A DNA stretch of 64,000 bases from Thiothrix fructosivorans (lineage in GTDB: Bacteria > Pseudomonadota > Gammaproteobacteria > Thiotrichales > Thiotrichaceae): positions 186,001 through 250,000 of the forward strand of contig NZ_JAFMPM010000008.1 of assembly GCF_017349355.1 (NCBI RefSeq), given 5' to 3'. This document shows, in pieces, positions 55,115-64,000 of this stretch. A program made the translations under genes and the position numbers. Position 1 is the first letter of the stretch, and each line of letters opens with the position of its first letter. The notes beneath the pieces were generated by a model, which made no database searches, was not told the DNA's origin, and saw only the letters and a list, made by a program, of their open reading frames with translations.

Positions 55115-55841
55115 TATCCAACGTCCCTACGGGTTTGCCTGTGGTGCGATCCCATGCCCATAGCACATCGTACTCTTTGCCCACCAGCGGTAGATAAGCG
55201 TAGTCAGCGGCTGTTTTGCCGTGTTCTGCTAAAAATTTAGCTAACTTTTGTTGGTGTTCTGGTTTAGCAGCTAAGGCTTCTGGCTTTATACCGTTGGCAA
55301 AAACTGTTTGGGTGAATTTGCTGAACGGCTCGTAATATTCGGGGCGGGCATCAATATCAGGTTTACCGGACAAAACTTCCATTGTAACCCGTGACATTTC
55401 TGCTGGGTCAGTGGGTTTTTGCACATAAACAATCGTTGGGCCGGTCAGCTTGGATTTTTTTAATTCAGCATATTTAGCAGCATTTGGCGATACTTCGTTG
55501 GTGTTAATCGGGGTGAAACGATCACCAGCATAAGCGACGTAAAGCGGGTGGGCTTCATAAATGGTGTGCATCCCATAAGCCAGTGCCGCTACTTGCACCA
55601 TTGCAATGACTGCCAAGTCAAATTTAAGGGTGGATTTTAACGGCTTGAATACCACCAGCGTTAGCAAAGGGCCGAGAATAACATCGACTGTCACTAGAAT
55701 CAGTAGAATGCTGGTTAGCCCAGAAATACTGAAAAAAGGTTCTGGATACCAGACGGTCAAAGCAAAAGCGAGAAAACACCCAACCACTAATGCGCTAATA
55801 CTCAGGTGGATGAGTGCGGCTTTGAGTTTGTGCTTAATCAT
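55074..55841 (-). CDS. TfpX/TfpZ-type type IV pilin accessory protein
   Basis: 255 residues: four N-terminal transmembrane helices (ISALVVGCFLAFALTVW and following; TSILLILVTVDVILGPLLTLVVF; YGMHTIYEAHPLYVAYAGDRF) and a periplasmic C-terminal domain. This is the pattern of TfpX/TfpZ proteins encoded next to pilin genes, which help surface display of a particular pilin. It follows the minor pilin gene by 40 nt on the same strand. Confidence 0.85.
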   Translation of the reverse strand: MIKHKLKAALIHLSISALVVGCFLAFALTVWYPEPFFSISGLTSILLILVTVDVILGPLLTLVVFKPLKSTLKFDLAVIAMVQVAALAYGMHTIYEAHPLYVAYAGDRFTPINTNEVSPNAAKYAELKKSKLTGPTIVYVQKPTDPAEMSRVTMEVLSGKPDIDARPEYYEPFSKFTQTVFANGIKPEALAAKPEHQQKLAKFLAEHGKTAADYAYLPLVGKEYDVLWAWDRTTGKPVGTLDINPWQQATVASVK

Positions 55842-55881
55842 GTTTGTTCTCCGTTATTGTTGATCAAGGTTTTCAGTGGTG

Positions 55882-56337
55882 TTAACTATTGCTACGGCAG
55901 GAAGGGGGGCGGTACATATCAGGTAATGTTCCCCCTTTGCAATCCAGCGTAATCAGTTCTGAATTGGTTTGGAATAGGTAAATCATGGTCATACCATCAA
56001 TAACTCCCATGTTTTGGAAGGTTACTTGTATGCGGGCGTTAGCCGTATCGAGTTTGCTATAGACGGCATCACTAATGACATCGGATGACATCATCATATT
56101 TTCAACGGCAGTAGCCGCGTTAGAGGTTGCATCGGGCATAGCGGCTTGCGTGAAGTATTCTTCCCAGATTTGAATTTTAGCAGCAGCAGAGAAGCGTGTG
56201 ACTTCAACCATTTTGGCGCGGATGATATATAACTGATAAGCGGGCAGGGCAAGGGCTGCAAGAATGCCAATAATAGCAACGACGATCATCAGTTCAATGA
56301 GTGTAAAACCTTGTTGTTTTTGTTTATTGGTTTTCAT
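55882..56337 (-). CDS. Type IV pilin (minor or alternative)
   Basis: 151 residues: leader [10 protein letters not shown], cleavage before [24 protein letters not shown], and Glu5 of the mature chain present. Two C-terminal cysteines form the D-loop (LDCKGG, PPSC). It lies after pilA and before the accessory gene. The divergent C-terminal domain suggests a different adhesive role from pilA. Confidence 0.88.
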   Translation of the reverse strand: MKTNKQKQQGFTLIELMIVVAIIGILAALALPAYQLYIIRAKMVEVTRFSAAAKIQIWEEYFTQAAMPDATSNAATAVENMMMSSDVISDAVYSKLDTANARIQVTFQNMGVIDGMTMIYLFQTNSELITLDCKGGTLPDMYRPPSCRSNS

Positions 56338-56351
56338 ACTTTACCCCCACG

Positions 56352-56379
56352 AAGAAAGAGCGCCTTGGCGCTCTTTCTT
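56352..56379 (-). terminator. Terminator between pilA and the second pilin
   Basis: AAGAAAGAGCGCC and GGCGCTCTTTCTT are perfect 13-bp complements around TT. On the minus strand it follows the pilA stop by 24 nt. Partial read-through would let the second pilin be made in smaller amounts. Confidence 0.8.
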
Positions 56380-56402
56380 GTTGTTACCCTAAGCGAACCA
56401 AC

Positions 56403-56984
56403 TTAACGGCAAGCAGCAGGAACGTACTTAGCTTGAACGTTGGTAGCAACGGTTGCTTGTGCTGGAGCCATTTTCGCAGCAAAAGAAGATTCATTTGTTG
56501 CAGACTCGCAAGACCAGTCAATAGAACCGCTCACGCCAGCAATTTGAGCATCTTTCAATTGTTTTGCGGCAGCAGTATTTACACCATCACGGATATACGG
56601 GGTCAGTGTAATGGCTGTACCGCCAGCGCCTAAACCTACAGAGTCTTTGTTATATTGAATGGTGATAACGCCTGTATCAACTGCCATCAAAACACTGTCT
56701 ACAAATTTACTGGTTGCACCTTTATCAGATGCTTGTTTGTTCCAAGTAGCAACCACACGATTCAAGTCATCTTTGGCGGCGGAACCTTCAGTGGCAACAG
56801 CCATTTTTGCTGGTTCTGCCAGACCTAAACCTTCTGTTACTTTTGCGCGGATGGTGTAATCTTGATAAGCAGGCAGTGCAATCGCCGCCAAAATACCGAT
56901 AATCGCCACCACGATCATTAATTCGATTAAAGTGAAACCCGCTTGTGCTTTAGATTTCATTGTTTTCATACTCATTTTCGTCAT
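56403..56984 (-). CDS. pilA: Major type IV pilin PilA
   Basis: 193 residues from the ATG at 56984, preceded by AAGGA. A longer frame from 57080 would start upstream of the sigma-54 promoter and is rejected. Leader ends KAQAG, then [24 protein letters not shown] with mature Glu5. C-terminal disulfide cysteines in SIDWSCES and VPAAC. Expression is very probably PilR- and sigma-54-dependent. Confidence 0.92.
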   Translation of the reverse strand: MTKMSMKTMKSKAQAGFTLIELMIVVAIIGILAAIALPAYQDYTIRAKVTEGLGLAEPAKMAVATEGSAAKDDLNRVVATWNKQASDKGATSKFVDSVLMAVDTGVITIQYNKDSVGLGAGGTAITLTPYIRDGVNTAAAKQLKDAQIAGVSGSIDWSCESATNESSFAAKMAPAQATVATNVQAKYVPAACR

Positions 56985-57038
56985 TTCCTTATTGTTAGGA
57001 TTTGTTGGGATTTTATTGTCTTGAGACACCGTTAGTAA

Positions 57039-57054
57039 TGCAGAAGCCGTGCCA
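57039..57054 (-). promoter_or_regulatory. Sigma-54 promoter of pilA
   Basis: On the minus strand the sequence is TGGCACGGCTTCTGCA, matching the consensus TGGCACG-N4-TTGCW, with GG at -24 and GC at -12. Transcription would start near 57027, about 43 nt before the pilA ATG. Confidence 0.85.
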
Positions 57055-57119
57055 ACGTTGATATGAATACAATCGGTCATTTTATCGGGATAAGCGGTGA
57101 TTTTTGTTGGTATTGTCGG

Positions 57120-57155
57120 CGAAAGTGACAGCTTGCCGACTGTCCGAAAGTGACA
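57120..57155 (-). promoter_or_regulatory. Probable PilR-binding direct repeats
   Basis: Two copies of TGTCACTTTCG (minus strand; plus-strand CGAAAGTGACA at 57120-57130 and 57145-57155) lie 25 bp apart, 66-116 bp upstream of the sigma-54 promoter. Spacing and position fit an enhancer for the PilR activator encoded next door; the TGTC core agrees with reported PilR sites. Confidence 0.6.
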
Positions 57156-57183
57156 AAAACGGCAAGGTTGTCAAAACCGCACG

Positions 57184-58614
57184 TTACCCCTCATCCAACC
57201 CATACTTCTGAATCCGATAGCGCAACTGCCGGAACGACATCCCCAACACTTCAGCCGCCTTGGTACGATTCCAGCGCGTTTGCTCCAACGCCCGCAAAAT
57301 CAGATCACGCTCCGCCTCTTCATCCACCGGATTCCAAGCAGGCAAAACCTCCACCTCTACTTTCCCTTTTTGCCCCTCACCCCTTGTGGGGGAGGGGTTG
57401 GGGAGGGGGGTAACAACGGCGTTAGCCGTTGCACTCTCCAGCATGGTCGGTAACTGCAAATCATCCGGCTGAATCGTATTGTTATCACACAATGTACTCG
57501 CCCGTTCCAGCACGTTTTCCAACTCGCGCACATTCCCCGGAAATTCATAGGCCGCCAGCTCATCCCGCGCCGCTGGCGACAATCGGATTGGCGGCATTTG
57601 CCAGCGTTCCGCAATCTTTTTCAGGAAAAAGTCCGCTAACAGCAAAATATCTTCCTGCCGTTCGCGCAATGGCGGTACTTTCAGCTTGATCACATTCAAA
57701 CGGTAATACAAATCCTGCCGAAAATGCCCAGCCGCCACTTCATGTTCCAAACTCTTGTGGGTTGCACTGAGGATGCGCACATCCACCGCCATTTCTTCCA
57801 AGCCCCCCACAGGTTTGACCGCGCCTTCCTGAATCGCCCGCAGCAATTTAACCTGCATGGTCAGTGGCAAATCCGCGACTTCATCCAGAAACAGCGTTCC
57901 CTTGTGCGCGGCTTGGAACAGCCCTTGTTTGTCCACTACTGCGCCAGTAAAGCTGCCTTTTTTGTGCCCAAAGAATTCGCTTTCCATCAAGTTTTCAGGA
58001 ATCGCGCCGCAGTTGACGGGTACAAACGGCGCTTTGGCGCGTGAACCTTGTAGGTGAATTTGATGCGCTACCAACTCTTTACCACTACCCGATTCGCCGT
58101 GGATATAGACGGGGGCTTGGCTGCGAGCTAGCTTGTGAATCGTGCCCTTGAGTAACTGCATCGCGGGGGAATTGCCCAAAATGCTGCTGCCGTGGGTAGC
58201 ACTATTCTCGTCGTCGTTGCTGGTTTGTTGCCCCCGACCCTTGCCTGCCGACAGTTTCAGCGCGGTTTGGATCAGTTCGCGTAATTTCGGCAAATCCACG
58301 GGTTTGGATACAAAGTCATACGCGCCTGCTTTGAGGGCTTCGACGGCGGTATCCATGCTGCCAAACGCGGTAATCACTGCGACTGGTGTGTGCGGGTGAT
58401 GCTTTTGCAAATAGCGCACGATGTCGATGCCATTGCCATCGGGCAATTTCATGTCAGTCAGGCACAGGTTGGGTTGGTATTGTTCGATTTTGTCGAGCGC
58501 AGTTTGCACATCGCCTGCCGTGACCGTATTCAGCCCCATGCGCAACAGGGTGATTTCCAGCAATTCACGGATGTCAGGTTCATCGTCGATGATGAGCACG
58601 GTTTGTTCAGTCAT
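57184..58614 (-). CDS. pilR: Sigma-54-dependent response regulator PilR
   Basis: 476 residues. Receiver with DMKLPDG phospho-acceptor region; AAA+ domain with GESGSGKE, GSFTGA loop and GTLFLDEVADL; Fis-type helix-turn-helix RTKAAEVLGMSFRQLRYRI. It activates pilA on phosphorylation by PilS. Residues 402-417 (TPLPNPSPTRGEGQK) are encoded by a copy of the 45-bp repeat, placed in the linker between AAA+ and HTH domains. Confidence 0.93.
   Translation of the reverse strand: MTEQTVLIIDDEPDIRELLEITLLRMGLNTVTAGDVQTALDKIEQYQPNLCLTDMKLPDGNGIDIVRYLQKHHPHTPVAVITAFGSMDTAVEALKAGAYDFVSKPVDLPKLRELIQTALKLSAGKGRGQQTSNDDENSATHGSSILGNSPAMQLLKGTIHKLARSQAPVYIHGESGSGKELVAHQIHLQGSRAKAPFVPVNCGAIPENLMESEFFGHKKGSFTGAVVDKQGLFQAAHKGTLFLDEVADLPLTMQVKLLRAIQEGAVKPVGGLEEMAVDVRILSATHKSLEHEVAAGHFRQDLYYRLNVIKLKVPPLRERQEDILLLADFFLKKIAERWQMPPIRLSPAARDELAAYEFPGNVRELENVLERASTLCDNNTIQPDDLQLPTMLESATANAVVTPLPNPSPTRGEGQKGKVEVEVLPAWNPVDEEAERDLILRALEQTRWNRTKAAEVLGMSFRQLRYRIQKYGLDEG
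57366..57410. repeat. GC-rich element, copy inside pilR
   Basis: A diverged copy of the 45-bp element (CCCCTCACCCCTTGTGGGGG core), read through in frame as PLPNPSPTRGEG. It lies in the interdomain linker. Confidence 0.75.
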
Positions 58615-58644
58615 AATGATTATCTTATTGTTAATTATTGTCGA

Positions 58645-60285
58645 TTAACGGTGATGCGCAAACACGAGGCGGAAACAGCTTCCACCCGTTGCAAGGGCAA
58701 CATAGTCCAAGGTTGCGCCATTGGTCAAGCACAGTTCGCGTGACATAAATAAGCCCAACCCGGTGCCTTGGGTACTGGTGGTGAAAAATGGCTCAAACAG
58801 GCGTTGGCGTTGCGCTTCGGTCATGCCGCGCCCGTTGTCGATAATATTGAGCATAATGTCGCGGGTATGCGTCGGGTTGCCGCCGTGAATATCCAATTGC
58901 AAACGGGTGGGATCTTCATGCGCGTATTTGTAGGCGTTGCGGCACAAATTCCAAATAATCTGATGCAAATGTGCTGGGTCGAATTCGATCACCGTGTCAG
59001 CGGGTTCGATGTAGAGGTTAACTTGGTCGTCCCGCAATTTGTTTTGCTGAATAAAGTCTTTGCGGAATTCGTGCAGCCACAGCTTGAGGGCAAGGCGTTC
59101 GCGGTTCGGGGTCTTTTTGCGCGACAGATTGAGGACACTTTCAATGGTTAAATTCATGCGCCGCGCATTGGATTGGATGATTTGCAGCAAGCGCATATCG
59201 GCCGTGTCTAGGTTGGGTGATTCGCCCATGAGTTGCGCGGCGTGGCTGATTGCGCCGAGTGGATTGCGAATTTCATGCGCAATGCTGGCGGTTAACTGAC
59301 CGAGTGAAGCCAGTTTGGCACTTTGTAATTTTTCACGCTGTTCGGTGGTGTCTTCCAAATTGATCATGGTGGCACGGCGTGATTGATTACCCAATTGTGA
59401 AAAACGCGCCCGCATTTCGGTGGTATTCTGGTGGCGCACGTCGAAACTGGCAATACGTGGGCAAATGGTGTGTAACCAGCGTTGCAGGTGATGATCCAAT
59501 TCCGGCGCGAATTCTTGCAAGGGCTTGCTGCGCCAATTGCCGGGTTGACCGAGCATGTCCCACGCCGATTCATTCATGTGACGAATTGCACCAGAACCTT
59601 CCACCACTACAATGCCGGATTCGAGTTTGTCGAGGATGGATTGGTTAAGTTGTGACAAGTTAGCAATATCCACCCCGCGCCGTTGCGCAAGGTAGGCGAC
59701 CGCGCTAGCTTTGCGAATCCAACGGTTACTCGCCAAGCTAATCAACAAAATGAACAACGCAATCAAGCCACTGTGCATGACATTGCCTTGATCCGAAATG
59801 CCTTGGTATTGAAGCCAAATTTCCATTGCCACTAACGCCATACCGGTGAGGGTGGCTAGCATGAGCGAGACATGACCAGGGTTGCCCAGATGTGGAATTA
59901 ACACGGGAATGAGCAGTAAAACCCCAAAACCTGCCGTGATGCCGCTACTGGAATACAATAATCCTAAGATGAGAATAATATCTAATACCACAAACAACAC
60001 GGTTTGCACGGCAAGATCCGGCCATTGGAAATAGGAGGCAAGGTTGCTGATCACCGCGAGAATCAAATACGCGCCTGTCAACCAGCGAAACAGCAATAAA
60101 TCATGCTGCCCCAATTTCATTTCGCCGCCGTCAACACCATCGGACATGACTAATGCAATCAGCAATGCGCCCGCTAAGGTAAAGCGGTAGACGTGATAGA
60201 GGCGTAACAGATTCCACGGGTCTTCATGCAGGAAGACCGGTGTTAGCTTTTCGTCAAGTGTTGTGTCGCGTGTTCCAGACTGCAA
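58645..60285 (-). CDS. pilS: Sensor histidine kinase PilS
   Basis: 546 residues: six transmembrane helices, a PAS-like segment (LDKLESGIVVVEGSGAI), the HisKA motif ASIAHEIRNPLG with the phospho-His, and HATPase motifs (NLCRNAYKYA, DNGRGM, GTGLGL). It senses pilin levels in the membrane in other species. It overlaps the upstream 80-residue gene by 43 nt, and its start may in reality be further in. Confidence 0.93.
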   Translation of the reverse strand: MQSGTRDTTLDEKLTPVFLHEDPWNLLRLYHVYRFTLAGALLIALVMSDGVDGGEMKLGQHDLLLFRWLTGAYLILAVISNLASYFQWPDLAVQTVLFVVLDIILILGLLYSSSGITAGFGVLLLIPVLIPHLGNPGHVSLMLATLTGMALVAMEIWLQYQGISDQGNVMHSGLIALFILLISLASNRWIRKASAVAYLAQRRGVDIANLSQLNQSILDKLESGIVVVEGSGAIRHMNESAWDMLGQPGNWRSKPLQEFAPELDHHLQRWLHTICPRIASFDVRHQNTTEMRARFSQLGNQSRRATMINLEDTTEQREKLQSAKLASLGQLTASIAHEIRNPLGAISHAAQLMGESPNLDTADMRLLQIIQSNARRMNLTIESVLNLSRKKTPNRERLALKLWLHEFRKDFIQQNKLRDDQVNLYIEPADTVIEFDPAHLHQIIWNLCRNAYKYAHEDPTRLQLDIHGGNPTHTRDIMLNIIDNGRGMTEAQRQRLFEPFFTTSTQGTGLGLFMSRELCLTNGATLDYVALATGGSCFRLVFAHHR

Positions 60286-60485
60286 AAGTGTTTCCCCCCT
60301 TGGGAAATCGCTTCGTGTTCCGGGACATGCAGGTTGCAGTGTAGGCAGCGAACCATGCGCGTATTGTTAGGTATTTTCCCGGACGTATTTTTATGTTGTT
60401 GGGTCAGGTCATGCCTGCGCTGCCATGATTTTAACAGAAGATAACCGACTACGAGCAAAACAAGGATAAAAATAATACGGGACAT
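60243..60485 (-). CDS. PP0621-family small protein
   Basis: 80 residues: one N-terminal transmembrane helix and a zinc-binding-like C-terminal region with MVRCLHCNLHVPEHEAI and KHFCSLEHA. Small PP0621 proteins are commonly encoded just upstream of pilS. Function unknown; the neighbourhood suggests a pilus-control link. Confidence 0.8.
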   Translation of the reverse strand: MSRIIFILVLLVVGYLLLKSWQRRHDLTQQHKNTSGKIPNNTRMVRCLHCNLHVPEHEAISQGGKHFCSLEHATQHLTKS

Positions 60486-60546
60486 GATGTGTTACCGCCT
60501 TTTCAGGTATAGTCGTTAGCTGGTAACAATAACGTTTTATGACACC

Positions 60547-62549
<2,003 letters not shown>

Positions 62550-62599
62550 ATACGTTACCCCGTCGGCTAGCGGTCATTGCGGGGGCGCAGGCGACGTGT

Positions 62600-64000
62600 T
62601 TGCAACAAGTGCAAGCCTTGCTCCCTGTTGGTAAACGCGTGGTGTGGATAACCTCGGCGGATGTGGCGGGGGCGTTACCTGCTAACAAAGCGCATACGTT
62701 GTTGGGGCAGGAATGTGATGTGCTGGTGTTTGATGCGCACAGCGGCTTTAACGTGAATGCGTTTGCGGCGGTGAGTGGTACGTTGTGTGGGGGGGGGATG
62801 CTGTATTTGCTGACACCGCCGCTGGATGAATGGGCGACATTTGCTGACCCTGATTATCGACGATTTATCCCGCATCCTTACCAACCGGCAGATGTGCAGG
62901 GGCGGTTTTTGCAGCGTTTTGTACGGATGTTGCGGGATGGCTGTAGGTCGGACTTTAGTCCGACTGTCGGGCTAAAGCCCGACCTACAATCTGTTGCTGT
63001 AACGACTATTGTGCAGGCGGTTGTGCCGCTGGTGTTGACTGCGGATCGAGGACGCGGCAAGTCGGCGGCGCTGGGGCTGGCGGCAAGCCAATTGCGGGCA
63101 AGCGGCAAGCGGGTGTTATTGACAGCGCCGTCCCGTGCCACGGTTGCGACGGTATTTAAACACGCGGAATTGCCCCCGCATTTTTTCGCGCCCGATGAGC
63201 TGCTGCAAACCTTGCCGGAAGGCGAGGTGTTGCTGGTGGATGAAGCGGCGGCAATCCCGATTCCCTTGCTGTTGAAGATGTTGGCGCATTATCCGCGTTG
63301 CGTGTTTTCGACGACGTTGCACGGTTATGAGGGCAGTGGACGTGGTTTTGCGTTGCGTTTCCAAAAGGCATTGGATGCGCGTGCTTCTGCTTGGCAAGCG
63401 GTACGTTTGCATCAGCCGATGCGCTGGGCAGAACATGACCCGCTTGAACATTTCATTAACCAATCATTGTTGTTAAATGCGGATCTTGCTCCCTTCACCC
63501 CTTGCGGGGGAAGGGTTGGGGATGGGGGGAATGGTACGAAGGATCGTCAATTAGATCGGGATGAGCTTGCCGAAAATGAACCACTTCTCCGCCAACTTTT
63601 CGGGCTGCTTATCACCGCTCATTACCAAACGCGTCCCTCTGACCTACGGCAAATGCTTGATGCACCGGATATTTCCATTCATGTTCTCGAACAGCACGGC
63701 GTCATCGTGGCGGTCGCCTTGCTCTCGCGTGAAGGGGGGCTGGATGAGGAACTGACGGCTGCGATTCATGCAGGCACGCGTCGCCCCCACGGGCATCCCG
63801 TTCCGCAAACCCTAACCTTTCACGCACAAATTCCCCGTGCGGCAGAGTTGGTGTGCGAACGTGTGATGCGAATTGCCGTAGATCCCACCGTGCAGAATCA
63901 GGGATTAGGTGCGCAATTGTTGCAACATCTGCTAGGCTTTGCTGCCCAGCAACAGGCGGATTATGTGGGCGTGAGTTACGCGCTGACCCCTGAATTGCAG
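62600..64000 (+). CDS. tmcA: tRNA(Met) cytidine acetyltransferase TmcA, 3' truncated by the window
   Basis: The frame is open to the window end. N-terminal DUF1726 domain (VLVFDAHSGFN, FAAVSGTL), RecD-like helicase with TADRGRGKSA, LLVDEAAAIPIPLL and STTLHGYEGSGRGF, then the GNAT domain start. TmcA acetylates the wobble cytidine of elongator tRNA(Met). No ATG, GTG or TTG exists between the upstream stop (62432) and the TTG at 62600, although homology (RRLAVIAG) seems to begin near 62555. Two different repeats are inserted in frame (62942-62988 and 63485-63529). Confidence 0.88.
   Translation, partial: MQQVQALLPVGKRVVWITSADVAGALPANKAHTLLGQECDVLVFDAHSGFNVNAFAAVSGTLCGGGMLYLLTPPLDEWATFADPDYRRFIPHPYQPADVQGRFLQRFVRMLRDGCRSDFSPTVGLKPDLQSVAVTTIVQAVVPLVLTADRGRGKSAALGLAASQLRASGKRVLLTAPSRATVATVFKHAELPPHFFAPDELLQTLPEGEVLLVDEAAAIPIPLLLKMLAHYPRCVFSTTLHGYEGSGRGFALRFQKALDARASAWQAVRLHQPMRWAEHDPLEHFINQSLLLNADLAPFTPCGGRVGDGGNGTKDRQLDRDELAENEPLLRQLFGLLITAHYQTRPSDLRQMLDAPDISIHVLEQHGVIVAVALLSREGGLDEELTAAIHAGTRRPHGHPVPQTLTFHAQIPRAAELVCERVMRIAVDPTVQNQGLGAQLLQHLLGFAAQQQADYVGVSYALTPELQ
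62942..62988. repeat. REP-like double palindrome inside tmcA
   Basis: Two palindromes, GTCGGACTTTAGTCCGAC and GTCGGGCTAAAGCCCGAC, lie head to head and are enclosed by TGTAGGTCGG/CCGACCTACA. This resembles a bacterial interspersed mosaic element. It is read in frame as CRSDFSPTVGLKPDLQ between the DUF1726 and helicase domains of TmcA. Confidence 0.8.
63485..63529. repeat. 45-bp GC-rich element inside tmcA
   Basis: The reverse complement differs from copy 2 (14852-14896) at one base of 45. It is read in frame as LAPFTPCGGRVGDGG in the variable segment between the helicase and acetyltransferase domains. Confidence 0.85.

Noticed and set aside
56985-57080. N-terminal extension of PilA to the ATG at 57080
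   Set aside because: It would start upstream of the sigma-54 promoter's transcription start and separate the leader peptide from the N-terminus.

Overview
The window reads as chromosome of a chemolithotrophic gammaproteobacterium. Genes for a Tat-exported flavocytochrome c sulfide dehydrogenase flavoprotein, the CbbQ/CbbO Rubisco activase pair, MsrPQ, ubiquinone synthesis (UbiE, UbiJ, UbiB), an OpgGHC glucan cluster and a PilSR-controlled type IV pilus suggest a sulfur-oxidising Thiotrichales member, probably Thiothrix-like. That assignment is inferred from gene content. I saw no rRNA, tRNA, CRISPR array or classical insertion sequence.

Layout. 1-9.5 kb: a membrane glycosyltransferase and PAP2 phosphatase, then a three-gene exported redox cluster: a giant CBM2/cytochrome c/DUF1592 protein, a Tat-exported DUF1552 protein and an FccB-like flavoprotein. 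9.5-14.4 kb: housekeeping genes (hemW, an AlbA-type ATP-binding protein, fluC, recQ). 14.35-19.4 kb: a DUF559 nuclease flanked by 45-bp GC-rich repeats, then a 1452-residue TIR-CHAT-STAND-TPR protein that looks like an immune effector. 19.4-28.4 kb: rsmA, two large OmpA-type envelope proteins, ubiB and a DUF2058 gene. 28.4-31.6 kb: accessory genes (unknown 374-residue protein, PIN toxin-antitoxin pair, membrane-anchored receiver protein, small HD hydrolase). 31.6-36.3 kb: RRM and cold-shock proteins, cytochrome b561, ubiJ, a broken nuclease gene, msrPQ.

36.2-39.8 kb: a compact four-gene operon of HD-GYP protein, Ras-like small GTPase, membrane OmpA-like protein and coiled-coil protein, with no function I can name. 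39.9-43 kb: cbbQO without Rubisco genes. 43-49.7 kb: opgH, a small gene, opgG, divergent opgC, ubiE and a small secreted CxxCH protein. 49.7-60.5 kb: type IV pilus genes (pilD, pilC, pilB; tfpX-like, minor pilin, pilA; pilR, pilS), interrupted by a patch of a DDE-less Rpn-type nuclease and two gene remnants. 60.5-64 kb: nadE, glnB and tmcA, which runs off the window.

The most unusual signals cut across genes. One 45-bp palindrome-like element occurs at least six times, three of them in frame inside tmcA, pilR and the TIR-CHAT gene and one forming the C-terminus of the DUF559 gene; tmcA also carries an in-frame REP-like double palindrome. Three genes (the giant cytochrome, TIR-CHAT and msrP) have inverted repeats that would hide their ribosome binding sites.
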